The translations under genes and the position numbers were made by a program. From positions 4,092,001 to 4,156,000 of the forward strand of contig NZ_CP104307.1 in NCBI RefSeq assembly GCF_025252405.1: a stretch of DNA of 64,000 nt, in the 5' to 3' direction. The notes beneath the pieces were generated by a model. That model worked only from the letters and a program-made list of their open reading frames with translations. It was not told where the DNA came from and did no database searches. Below, in pieces: positions 8,039 through 14,596 of this stretch (its first letter is position 1; every line of letters begins with the position of its first letter). Source of the stretch: Flavobacterium sp. TR2. GTDB lineage: Bacteria; Bacteroidota; Bacteroidia; Flavobacteriales; Flavobacteriaceae.

Positions 8039-9712
8039 ATGAATTTAAATGAAGCCCGATTAATAAAACTAATTGAAGTAATTGAAAAAGTAAGAAGAAG
8101 AAAAGTAGTAAATTATGATAATGATGATAATATCCAATATCTAGATCCTTTAAATAATTTAGGTAAAATAAAAATCCCAAATAACCATCTAATTTTAGGA
8201 AGAAGGGGAAGTGGAAAAACAACCTTACTTTTGAGCACAATAAAAGAAGATTCTAAAAACTTTATATTGCCTATCGACTGTCAGATTTTTAGAGAATGGA
8301 AATCAGACAAAATCATTTTACATATTTTATTACAATTTGCTCAAAAATTAAAAAGTCATATCATTCGCTATACTGATTATTTTGTTCTTAATCAAGATTT
8401 TGAAAAAAGAGGATTTATAAAAAAAATCCAAAGCATTTTTAAAAGCGACGACATAACTAAATTAGACGAATATAATTTCTTAATAGGAACATTAAAAAAA
8501 ACGGAACATCTAATTGAAATAATTTCTGAACTTCCTGATGAACCAATAAAAATAGATATAAAGTCAACATCTACAAAAACGGAATCAAAAAAAATTGTCA
8601 ATAATCTCGAATTAAAAGCCATTGCTAAACTCACTGCAAAAGGAAAAGTTCCTGTTAAATTACTAACAATTGATAGTAGTCTAGAAAGTGTAATCTCAGC
8701 ATCACATGTTGCTTCTAGAGAATTAAAAACTGATAAAATTTTAAATGAATCTTTTAAATATGAGAAAACAATTAGTAAGCAAGACAAAATAGATGAATTA
8801 ATTTTTGTTTTTGCAGAGATTGCGAGTGAATTCAACAAACTTTCAGACAAACGAATTGTAATCTACTTAGATGATTTCTATCTAATTAATTGGGATTATC
8901 AACCAGACGTCATTCAATTTTTTCATGATATTTATAAAAACTCAAAAAATGATTCTTTTTGTTCTAAAATTTGTTCACTACCAAATAGAACTAAATTGAA
9001 TAAAGATGGAAAGGTTGACTTTTCAATTAAAGATGATTTTTCTCCTATACGTTTAGACAAAGAATTGTATGATTTTCAAAATCTTATAGAATTTCTTTTG
9101 AGAATAACCTCAAATTTACAGCCAGACTTAGGATTATCAACAACTGATCTAAGAGCATTATTTAGTAATGATGAAGTCTTGAATTACACAGTTGTTGCAA
9201 CTGGAGGTGTCCCTAGGGACTTTTTAGTAATTCTTTCAGAGATTATAAAAATAGCAAAATCTGATAATGCCATTTCAATAAAAAAAGAACATCTTTATTC
9301 TGCCATTAGTGATCTTCGTCAAGATAAAGAGCAAAATATTGAAATAGAATGTGATATTGCACCCGAAAAACTACGTCAAGCAATTGAAATTATTCAAAAT
9401 CAAGTTATTGGTGTCCTTAAAACAAATGTAATTTTATATCCAAGTAAACTTGTGAAAGAACATGAACTTATTCTTAAGAATTTGATTAATCTACGTTACT
9501 TGCATGTTATAAATGAAAATATGAGTTCAGAACGTAAAAAAAAGGAAAACTTTACATCTTATTTAATTGACATGACTTTTTATGCTACGGGTAAAAGACT
9601 TAAGCAAAATTTTGAGTTTAGACCATTTTGGATTCAAGATTCAGGTCATAGACACATATATTTAAGAAATGCCCCTATTTGGAATTTCGAAGATGAGTTT
9701 GCTAAAATTTAA
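8039..9712 (+). CDS. Solitary P-loop ATPase, ORC/AAA-like, function unknown
   Basis: 557 aa from the ATG at 8039; a TTG at 8012 would add nine residues, but the ATG is the likelier start. Walker A is GRRGSGKT (residues 54-61) and Walker B is RIVIYLDD (D278-D279). A following CSLPNRTKL segment sits where ORC/Cdc6-like ATPases carry sensor 1, and ATGGVPRDFL resembles a sensor-2 helix. A lysine-rich, possibly coiled region (about 110-230) separates Walker A from Walker B. The C-terminal 150 residues look winged-helix-like, ending in an aromatic-rich tail. No nuclease or membrane segment is visible. Codons are more AT-rich than in the neighbours, and no partner gene is adjacent. A defence or mobile-element role is possible but unsupported. 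Confidence 0.75.
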   Translation: MNLNEARLIKLIEVIEKVRRRKVVNYDNDDNIQYLDPLNNLGKIKIPNNHLILGRRGSGKTTLLLSTIKEDSKNFILPIDCQIFREWKSDKIILHILLQFAQKLKSHIIRYTDYFVLNQDFEKRGFIKKIQSIFKSDDITKLDEYNFLIGTLKKTEHLIEIISELPDEPIKIDIKSTSTKTESKKIVNNLELKAIAKLTAKGKVPVKLLTIDSSLESVISASHVASRELKTDKILNESFKYEKTISKQDKIDELIFVFAEIASEFNKLSDKRIVIYLDDFYLINWDYQPDVIQFFHDIYKNSKNDSFCSKICSLPNRTKLNKDGKVDFSIKDDFSPIRLDKELYDFQNLIEFLLRITSNLQPDLGLSTTDLRALFSNDEVLNYTVVATGGVPRDFLVILSEIIKIAKSDNAISIKKEHLYSAISDLRQDKEQNIEIECDIAPEKLRQAIEIIQNQVIGVLKTNVILYPSKLVKEHELILKNLINLRYLHVINENMSSERKKKENFTSYLIDMTFYATGKRLKQNFEFRPFWIQDSGHRHIYLRNAPIWNFEDEFAKI

Positions 9713-9805
9713 TCATACTCCGTAGCGAGAATTTACAACTCAATAACGGAAATTTTCAATCCGTTTACTCAAAGTAATCAACATATTATATATCCATAAA
9801 AACGT

Positions 9806-9833
9806 AAAACCTCGATCCTAAAATCGAGGTTTT
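9806..9833. terminator. Bidirectional intrinsic terminator
   Basis: AAAACCTCGAT-CCTAAA-ATCGAGGTTTT is a perfect 11-bp stem with A/T runs on both sides. It lies between the convergent ATPase gene and the 77-aa gene and can stop both. Confidence 0.85.
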
Positions 9834-9848
9834 TCCATTTTATAAACC

Positions 9849-10082
9849 TTACTCCTCACTCAAATAAGGATTCAAAATCTCTGCCAATTCGTTGAGCCAA
9901 TAATAATTGTCTTCAAAATTGGTTAGTCCAATTTGGAGGGTTTCGTGTTGTCGCATTATGCCGAGCGCTAAAATGCAATTTACTTGTCTTAAGATTTTAG
10001 CCATATCTTCGGGAGCTATAATATGGTTAAAAAAATCAATCAGCCTTGTTTCGGCTTCTTTGGAAAAGGTGTTGTTTTTCAT
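9849..10082 (-). CDS. 77-aa hypothetical protein
   Basis: A small soluble acidic protein with predicted helices: AETRLIDFFNHIIAPEDMAKILRQV, then a hydrophobic ALGIM segment, and an acidic C-terminus (NPYLSEE). I do not recognise the family. It is supported as a real gene by a good promoter at 10220-10248, a structured leader at 10106-10181 and a terminator 16 bases after its stop. There is no membrane segment, signal peptide or cysteine cluster (one Cys only). The opposite-strand frame at 9907 is a shadow. Confidence 0.6.
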   Translation of the reverse strand: MKNNTFSKEAETRLIDFFNHIIAPEDMAKILRQVNCILALGIMRQHETLQIGLTNFEDNYYWLNELAEILNPYLSEE

Positions 10083-10085
10083 AAA

Positions 10086-10216
10086 GTGAAGAATTTAAGA
10101 AAAAACCCTCATACCTTAGCAGTCTTACGCTTCTTCACGGCGTCAAAGTCCTTTCGGAGCTTTACTACATAGCACGAGGGCAAATTTTATGTTGTCTTAA
10201 TGTGAAGATTTAAGAA
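10086..10216. repeat. Imperfect direct repeats flanking the structured RNA
   Basis: GTGAAGAATTTAAGAA at 10086-10101 and GTGAAGATTTAAGAA at 10202-10216 differ by one base insertion and bracket the RNA candidate. They look like a long target-site duplication, or like paired leader elements. Confidence 0.55.
10106..10181 (-). ncRNA. Candidate structured RNA, three-way junction, in the leader of the 77-aa gene
   Basis: Read on the minus strand, the outer helix P1 pairs CCCUCGUGCU with GGUAUGAGGG (10 bp). Its G-U wobbles would be C-A mismatches on the other strand. After a small internal loop, P2 pairs GUAGU with ACUGC. Two hairpins follow: AAAG(C)UCC-GAAA-GGACUUU with a GNRA tetraloop, and ACGC-CGUGAAGAA-GCGU. 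A run of six U follows P1, so it may terminate. It lies between a TTTC-N17-TACATTTG promoter and the ATG at 10082. Riboswitch, attenuator or independent small RNA are all possible. I cannot match it to a known class. Confidence 0.6.
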
Positions 10217-10219
10217 CTT

Positions 10220-10248
10220 CAAATGTAAGAAAACTTTTTAAAAAGAAA
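10220..10248 (-). promoter_or_regulatory. Promoter of the structured leader and 77-aa gene
   Basis: On the minus strand TTTC (10248-10245), a 17-base spacer and TACATTTG (10227-10220) match the Bacteroidota -33/-7 consensus. Transcription would start near 10213 and give a leader of about 130 nt. Confidence 0.65.
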
Positions 10249-10351
10249 GATTTTTCTTTCAATACTATTTTTATATTTATCGACTTTATAATATACCAAA
10301 TGTATAAAATCGTTATTAGAAATAATCATTTTTAAAATTATATGAATTGCC

Positions 10352-10512
10352 TCGAGAAAGTCCCAGCGGGACGAAATATTTATAGAAAACAATTTTTCCC
10401 GTTTTAAAAGAGCCTCAGCGGGGTGAAATCCTATTTGCCATATGTCGCTCCGCTGGAGCTTTTGGTCGGTACGCTTTTTGAATCTATAAATATTTCATTC
10501 CTCCGGAATTTT
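10352..10512. repeat. Palindromic repeat family with GTCCCAGCGGGAC and CTCCGCTGGAG cores
   Basis: Several short hairpins occur in series: AGTCCCAGCGGGACG, CCTCAGCGGGGTG and GTCGCTCCGCTGGAGC, with conserved flanks resembling GAAATATTTATAG. A related block occurs at 28362-28440. There is no coding potential. Confidence 0.65.
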
Positions 10513-10537
10513 CTTTACAGATTTAAAAATCACATTT

Positions 10538-10710
10538 CAATTAAAAAAATAATTGCCTCCAGCTTTAGATGGAGATCTACTAGAGCGCTATAAAAATGGC
10601 TTTAGCAAAAATGCGCAATTTGGCTAAAGCCTTTCTTTTATCAACATTATCGAGTCCCCTAGTTGAAACTAGGGGCTATTGATTGCTAATCTTTGTGGAG
10701 CTGCTTGCGG
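10538..10710. repeat. Hairpin-array unit, copy 1
   Basis: About 173 bp, directly repeated at 10852. It contains the hairpins CTCCAGCTTTAGATGGAG, GGCTTTAGC...GGCTAAAGCC and CCCCTAGTTGAAACTAGGGG, and ends in GGAGCTGCTTGCGG. Between the copies lies another hairpin, CCTCTGGTTTCAACCAGAGG. The 10250-11110 gap holds only such repeats. Confidence 0.85.
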
Positions 10711-10851
10711 ATATTTGCAAAAACAAACTATTCGAAAAAAAAACGAGACATTTTTCAAGCTGAGCAATCCCAAAGCTTCACGGGAAATACCGCAATCATT
10801 TTAGAACATAGCCTCTGGTTTCAACCAGAGGAACGCAAAGATTATGGTCAT

Positions 10852-11027
10852 TCAAATTAAAAAAATCAATTGCCTCCAGCTTTAGATGGAGATCTACTAG
10901 AGCGCTATAAAAATGGCTTTAGCCAAAATATGCAATTTGGCTAAAGCCTTTCTTTTATCAACATTATCAAATCCCCTAGTTGAAACTAGGGGCTATTGAT
11001 TGCTAATCTTTGAGGAGCTGCTTGCGG
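10852..11027. repeat. Hairpin-array unit, copy 2
   Basis: Near-identical to 10538-10710 along its full length, including the three internal hairpins. Differences are mostly single bases, for example TAGCC for TAGCA in the second hairpin, where the change restores pairing. Confidence 0.85.
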
Positions 11028-11110
11028 GTAGAGATTTATTTCGCATTTTCACTATTGCTCGGGTTCCTTACAGCTAAATGGCGAACTTTATTTTAGTCTA
11101 ACAACAAAAA

Positions 11111-11545
11111 CTATCTCAAATCCTTTTTAATGACCAAATATTTCAAATCAGTTTTTCCAGCATTGCTAATTCCGTGTTCGGCGTTTGGCGGACAATAGAA
11201 ACTGGTATTTGGACCAGCTGTAATGGTTTTACCGTCAAGAAAGAATTCGGCGGTACCTTCCAAAATATAGAAAAATTCTTCCTCAGGGTGGTGATGCGGT
11301 GCGTGCGTCGATTTTCCAGGTTCTACAATACTCATTTTTAAAGTGTTTTCCTGAGTAAAATCTTTATTGGCAAACCAATATTGGTAACCTACTTTAGTTT
11401 TGGTGGCTTTGTTTATGTCAAAATGATTGACACAGTTCTCTATGGTGTATTGTGGCGTTGCGGATTCTTTTTTGGTTTCCTGGGCAAAAGATTGTTGGAA
11501 AAATAAAACTGTAATTGTAGTTTTTAGGATAGTTAGGGCTCTCAT
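11111..11545 (-). CDS. Secreted cupin-domain protein
   Basis: 144 aa from the ATG at 11545, chosen because it gives a clean signal peptide (MRALTILKTTITVLFFQQSFAQ); an upstream in-frame ATG at 11593 adds 16 non-signal residues. The single cupin fold shows the metal-binding motif in STHAPHHHPEEEFFYILEGTAEFFLDG (three His and a Glu) and the second motif PPNAEHGISNAGKTDLKYLVI. It probably acts in the periplasm as a metal-dependent small-molecule binder or isomerase-like enzyme. The reaction is not identifiable. It stands alone downstream of the repeat array. Confidence 0.88.
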   Translation of the reverse strand: MRALTILKTTITVLFFQQSFAQETKKESATPQYTIENCVNHFDINKATKTKVGYQYWFANKDFTQENTLKMSIVEPGKSTHAPHHHPEEEFFYILEGTAEFFLDGKTITAGPNTSFYCPPNAEHGISNAGKTDLKYLVIKKDLR

Positions 11546-11637
11546 TTTTTTGTTGTAATGTTGCAAAAAATTACAATTCGTCGTAGTGAACAAAAAAATA
11601 AATTATAGAGATTAACATGAAAATTAGACTTTTGTCT

Positions 11638-11664
11638 TAACTTTGTTTACCAACTTTAGTAAAC
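11638..11664 (+). promoter_or_regulatory. Toxin-antitoxin promoter and operator
   Basis: A -7 box TAACTTTG (11638-11645) overlaps the inverted repeat GTTTAC-N8-GTAAAC (11645-11664), just ahead of the antitoxin ATG at 11672. The arrangement suits autorepression by the toxin-antitoxin complex. Confidence 0.6.
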
Positions 11665-11671
11665 TTATATC

Positions 11672-11899
11672 ATGCAAGCAATTAACATCACAGCATATAC
11701 AGAAGATGCTTCTCAAATTGAAGCTGTAAAAGCTTTTATGAAAGCACTAAAAATCAAATTTGAGATCGCAAATGTAAAACCATATGAGCTATCTGACGAA
11801 CAACAACATATATTAAATGATCAAGTTGTTTCAGATAAAAATCTCTACACTGATGCTGAATCTCTTTATACCGATTTAAAAAAGAAGTATGAATTATAA
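11672..11899 (+). CDS. Antitoxin of a type II toxin-antitoxin pair
   Basis: A 75-aa protein resembling the DUF2683-type antitoxins found with ParE/RelE toxins in Bacteroidota. It has an N-terminal segment INITAYTEDASQIEAVKAFMKALKIKFEI that could form the DNA-binding or dimer part, then a charged helical C-terminus (YTDAESLYTDLKKKYEL) that should wrap the toxin. It is translationally coupled to the toxin by an 11-base overlap. An inverted repeat on its promoter suggests autoregulation. Confidence 0.8.
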   Translation: MQAINITAYTEDASQIEAVKAFMKALKIKFEIANVKPYELSDEQQHILNDQVVSDKNLYTDAESLYTDLKKKYEL

Positions 11900-12188
11900 G
11901 ATTATAGTTTCTCCAATTGCATTAAAAAATATTGAAGAAGCTGTTGAATATTATATTTTAAAAGTTAGCAAAAAAGTTGCCTTAGATTTTCTTGATGATT
12001 ATAAAAAAGCTTATAAAACCTTACAGCTAAATCCTTTCTTTCAATTTCACGATACTAATTATCGTTATCTTCCACTTAAAAAATTTCCTTACGTCGCATT
12101 TTTTATTGTTGATGAATTATCAAAAACGGTGTTTTTAAATGCAGTTTTTCATACTTCTCAAAATCCCGAAAAATATCCTGTAAAATAA
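11889..12188 (+). CDS. RelE/ParE-family toxin
   Basis: A 99-aa protein with the ParE/RelE fold pattern: MNYKIIVSPIALKNIEEAVEYYI, a long helix through VALDFLDDYKKAYKTLQLNP, then RYLPLKKFPYVAFFIVDE and a final strand VFLNAVFHTSQNPEKY. The 'R..P...FPY...F' segment is typical of ParE-like toxins. Whether it cuts mRNA or inhibits gyrase cannot be decided from sequence. The full-length frame suggests an active module. Confidence 0.85.
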   Translation: MNYKIIVSPIALKNIEEAVEYYILKVSKKVALDFLDDYKKAYKTLQLNPFFQFHDTNYRYLPLKKFPYVAFFIVDELSKTVFLNAVFHTSQNPEKYPVK

Positions 12189-12200
12189 AGAGCAAAATAA

Positions 12201-12362
12201 ATGCGAAATCTAATGAAAAATACAAATTCTCTCCTAGCCCTGATCGAAACGGCATCTCCCGATTTAGAAAAACAAGGCTTTTTAGCCGTAGTTTTTGTTG
12301 ATCGGGAATACAGTGAAGAGCAGGACAAATATTTTGAAAATCCTAAATTTTACTGCTCCTAA
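12201..12362 (+). CDS. 53-aa ORF behind the toxin, possible gene remnant
   Basis: An ATG 12 bases after the toxin stop opens 53 codons (MRNLMKNTNSLLALIETASP...FENPKFYCS), with normal-looking composition and a hydrophobic FLAVVFVDREY core. I do not recognise it. It ends abruptly and no continuation appears in another frame, so it may be a truncated gene or a small third member of the operon. Confidence 0.4.
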   Translation: MRNLMKNTNSLLALIETASPDLEKQGFLAVVFVDREYSEEQDKYFENPKFYCS

Positions 12363-12459
12363 AAAAATCAAGCAAAGAAAAACCCCAATAAAATAAAGGC
12401 TTGCCAAAGATTTTTTGAAATACTTATTGCACGATAAGAAAATATTATGATAAAAATAT

Positions 12460-12489
12460 TTTGAAATTCGAAAAACTGCCATACATTTG
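12460..12489 (+). promoter_or_regulatory. tetR-family gene promoter
   Basis: TTTG (12460-12463), an 18-base spacer and TACATTTG (12482-12489) are a near-ideal -33/-7 pair. The first operator-like repeat begins at 12491, on the predicted start of transcription, which indicates autorepression. Confidence 0.75.
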
Positions 12490-12490
12490 C

Positions 12491-12514
12491 CTAACAGTGT
12501 TAAACGATTTAATA
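12491..12514. promoter_or_regulatory. Operator-like repeat 1 (CTAACAGTGTTA)
   Basis: The core TAACAGTGTTA is palindromic and is followed by AACGATTTAATA. It matches four sites at 13136-13356 and sits 11 bases before the regulator ATG, over the predicted transcription start. Confidence 0.7.
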
Positions 12515-12524
12515 CTTGAATACA

Positions 12525-13118
12525 ATGGCTAGCAAAGATCGAATTTTAAGACAAAAAGAAGAGACAAGAAATAATATTCTTGGCGCTGCTTATGATATCG
12601 TAAAAGAAGAAGGCTGGAATGGTTTGAGTATGCGTAAAATTGCCGACAGAATCGAATATACCGCTCCTATTATTTATGAATATTTTTCGAATAAAGAAGC
12701 TATTTTAGAAGAACTGACAGGCAAAGGTTTTGTTAAGCTGACTAAGGAGTTACAGACTGCTATAGACAAGTTTGAAAAACCCGAAGATCAATTGGAAGCC
12801 ATGTGGATGACTTACTGGGACTTCGCTTTTACTAATACTGAAATGTATCAACTGATGTTTGGTGTTCAAATGACCTGCTGTGCACAACGATGTTCGGCTC
12901 AAGAGGGACCTTACAAATTATTTACTCAAGTGATTGCTGAAGTCATGAAAAACAGCAACCCGAGTCAAGATATCATTAAACAGAAGTACTTCACTTTCTT
13001 TTCTGTTATTCATGGTTTAATCGCCATCAACATCATTAACAAAAGTGATATTTTAGAAACAATTAATGCTCAGATTTTGAAAGATGCTATTGGCGGCATC
13101 ATCAAATCAATACAATAA
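12525..13118 (+). CDS. TetR-family transcriptional regulator
   Basis: 197 aa from the ATG at 12525 (a TTG at 12516 is in frame but less likely). The N-terminal helix-turn-helix is GLSMRKIADRIEYTAPIIYEYFSNKEAI (residues 33-60), the TetR signature. The C-terminal domain carries a TetR_C-like region with a CCAQRCSAQ cysteine cluster near residues 124-129. It lies directly upstream of an RND operon, and five copies of one palindromic motif occur around it, so it almost certainly represses itself and the pump. Confidence 0.93.
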   Translation: MASKDRILRQKEETRNNILGAAYDIVKEEGWNGLSMRKIADRIEYTAPIIYEYFSNKEAILEELTGKGFVKLTKELQTAIDKFEKPEDQLEAMWMTYWDFAFTNTEMYQLMFGVQMTCCAQRCSAQEGPYKLFTQVIAEVMKNSNPSQDIIKQKYFTFFSVIHGLIAINIINKSDILETINAQILKDAIGGIIKSIQ

Positions 13119-13135
13119 AAAAATTTTCAATTTTA

Positions 13136-13356
13136 CTTAACAGTGTAAAATGATTTAAACGGGATAACATAAAATCCTTTTTTTTATAACTTTCGCTTAA
13201 CACTGTTAGAAAATTTAATAAAGGTAATAAAAGCTCTTTTTTTAGGCTTTTACTTAACATCGTTAGATAATTTAATACTGATTTTGAAATAGAATTGGAA
13301 AGGCTTACTGTATGGAAATTTGCGCACATTTACTTAACAATGTTAGATAATTTAAT
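13136..13356. promoter_or_regulatory. Array of four operator-like repeats upstream of the RND operon
   Basis: Copies start at 13136, 13196, 13253 and 13333, consensus CTTAACAnTGTTAGAtaATT followed by TAAT. The core TTAACAnTGTTA is palindromic. The spacers between the first three copies (TTTTTTT, then TTTC or TTTTAC) resemble each other, so the whole unit of about 60 bp looks tandemly duplicated. Most of the 317-base gap between regulator and adaptor is this array. Site 1 is at 12491. Confidence 0.75.
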
Positions 13357-13435
13357 TCAATTAAATATGAATCCCGAGAATGCCAGAATACCAAAGAATT
13401 TTATCCGAGAAAATGTTCAACCAATTAAAACCACA

Positions 13436-14584
13436 ATGAAAATGAAAAATGTAATTATAACCAGTTTTATTCTGGCCTTAGTTTTAAGCAGCTGTGCCGA
13501 CAAAAATCAGGCTCCTACTGCTCCGCCTCCACCGGTTTTACCCGTTTTGGCTATCACAAGTGCAAATACAACAACTGACTCTGAATATCCTGCTTCTATA
13601 CAAGGAACTGTTGATGTTGAAATTCGCCCTCAAGTGAGCGGAAACCTTGACAGAATTTATGTAGACGAAGGCGCTTATGTAAACAAAGGACAAACTTTAT
13701 TTAAAATAAATGAGCGTCCATTCCGTGAGCAGTTAAACAACGCTCTGGCAAGTCTTCACGCTGCAGAAGCAGCTTTGATCAACGCTAATTTGGAAGTGGA
13801 TAAACTGACTCCGCTAGTGCAGAACAAAGTAGTTTCTGACTATCAATTGAAAACAGCTAAAGCTTCTCAAAAAATTGCTGCTGCAAATATCGAACAAGCA
13901 AAAGCAATGGTAGGTTCTGCTAAAATTAATTTAGGATATACTAACGTAACGGCTCCAGTGAGCGGTTACATTGGAAGATTGCCTAAAAAACAGGGAAGTT
14001 TAGTTTCTGCTACAGATATTGAGCCTTTAACCACTTTATCAGACGTTCATGAAGTATTTGCTTATTTCTCTTTGGGTGAAACCGATTTCATCAACTTTAA
14101 AGAGCAATATGCAGGAAATTCATTAGGCGACAAAATCAAAAAACTGCCACCAGTAACTTTGATTTTAGCTGATAATAGCGCTTACCCAAAAACAGGAAAA
14201 ATCGACATGGTTGACGGTCAGTTTGACAAAACTACTGGAGCAATCACGATTAGAGCAACTTTCCCAAATGCAAACGGGACATTGCGTTCTGGAAACACGG
14301 GAAGAATCCGTTTAGGATTACAGCACGACGATGCGATTTTAGTTCCACAGGCTGCTACAGTAGAAATGCAGGATAAAGTATTTGTTTTCACTGTAGGCAA
14401 AGACAACAAAGTGACTAAAATGCCTATAACGGTTGTAGGCAAAAGTGGAACCAATTATTTAATTAAAGAAGGTGTAAAAACCGGTGACCAAATCGTGTTG
14501 AGCGGTATTGACAAACTTCAGGATGGACAAGCGATTCAGCCAGAAAAATCAACTAAAGTTGCCGAAGTAACTAATCAAAAATAA
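13436..14584 (+). CDS. RND efflux periplasmic adaptor lipoprotein
   Basis: 382 aa from the ATG at 13436, chosen because it starts the lipoprotein signal MKMKNVIITSFILALVLSSC (C20 lipidated); the frame is open further upstream through the operator array. A proline-rich linker (APTAPPPPVLPVL) leads into the lipoyl half-motif GNLDRIYVDEGAYVNKGQTLFKI, a helical hairpin, the second half VTAPVSGYIGRL, and the beta-barrel and membrane-proximal domains, as in AcrA/MexA. It is the first gene of a TetR-controlled pump operon; the permease starts 12 bases after its stop. Confidence 0.93.
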   Translation: MKMKNVIITSFILALVLSSCADKNQAPTAPPPPVLPVLAITSANTTTDSEYPASIQGTVDVEIRPQVSGNLDRIYVDEGAYVNKGQTLFKINERPFREQLNNALASLHAAEAALINANLEVDKLTPLVQNKVVSDYQLKTAKASQKIAAANIEQAKAMVGSAKINLGYTNVTAPVSGYIGRLPKKQGSLVSATDIEPLTTLSDVHEVFAYFSLGETDFINFKEQYAGNSLGDKIKKLPPVTLILADNSAYPKTGKIDMVDGQFDKTTGAITIRATFPNANGTLRSGNTGRIRLGLQHDDAILVPQAATVEMQDKVFVFTVGKDNKVTKMPITVVGKSGTNYLIKEGVKTGDQIVLSGIDKLQDGQAIQPEKSTKVAEVTNQK

Positions 14585-14596
14585 TTCTAAAACAAA

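Noticed and set aside
10106..10181. Integron attC site or tRNA
   Set aside because: No integrase, no core sites or gene cassettes nearby, and no tRNA-like anticodon or CCA arm; the pairing pattern fits an RNA leader better.
13102..13329. A 75-codon minus-strand frame with LNYLTMLSKSL repeats
   Set aside because: It is the translation of the reiterated operator repeats upstream of the RND operon.
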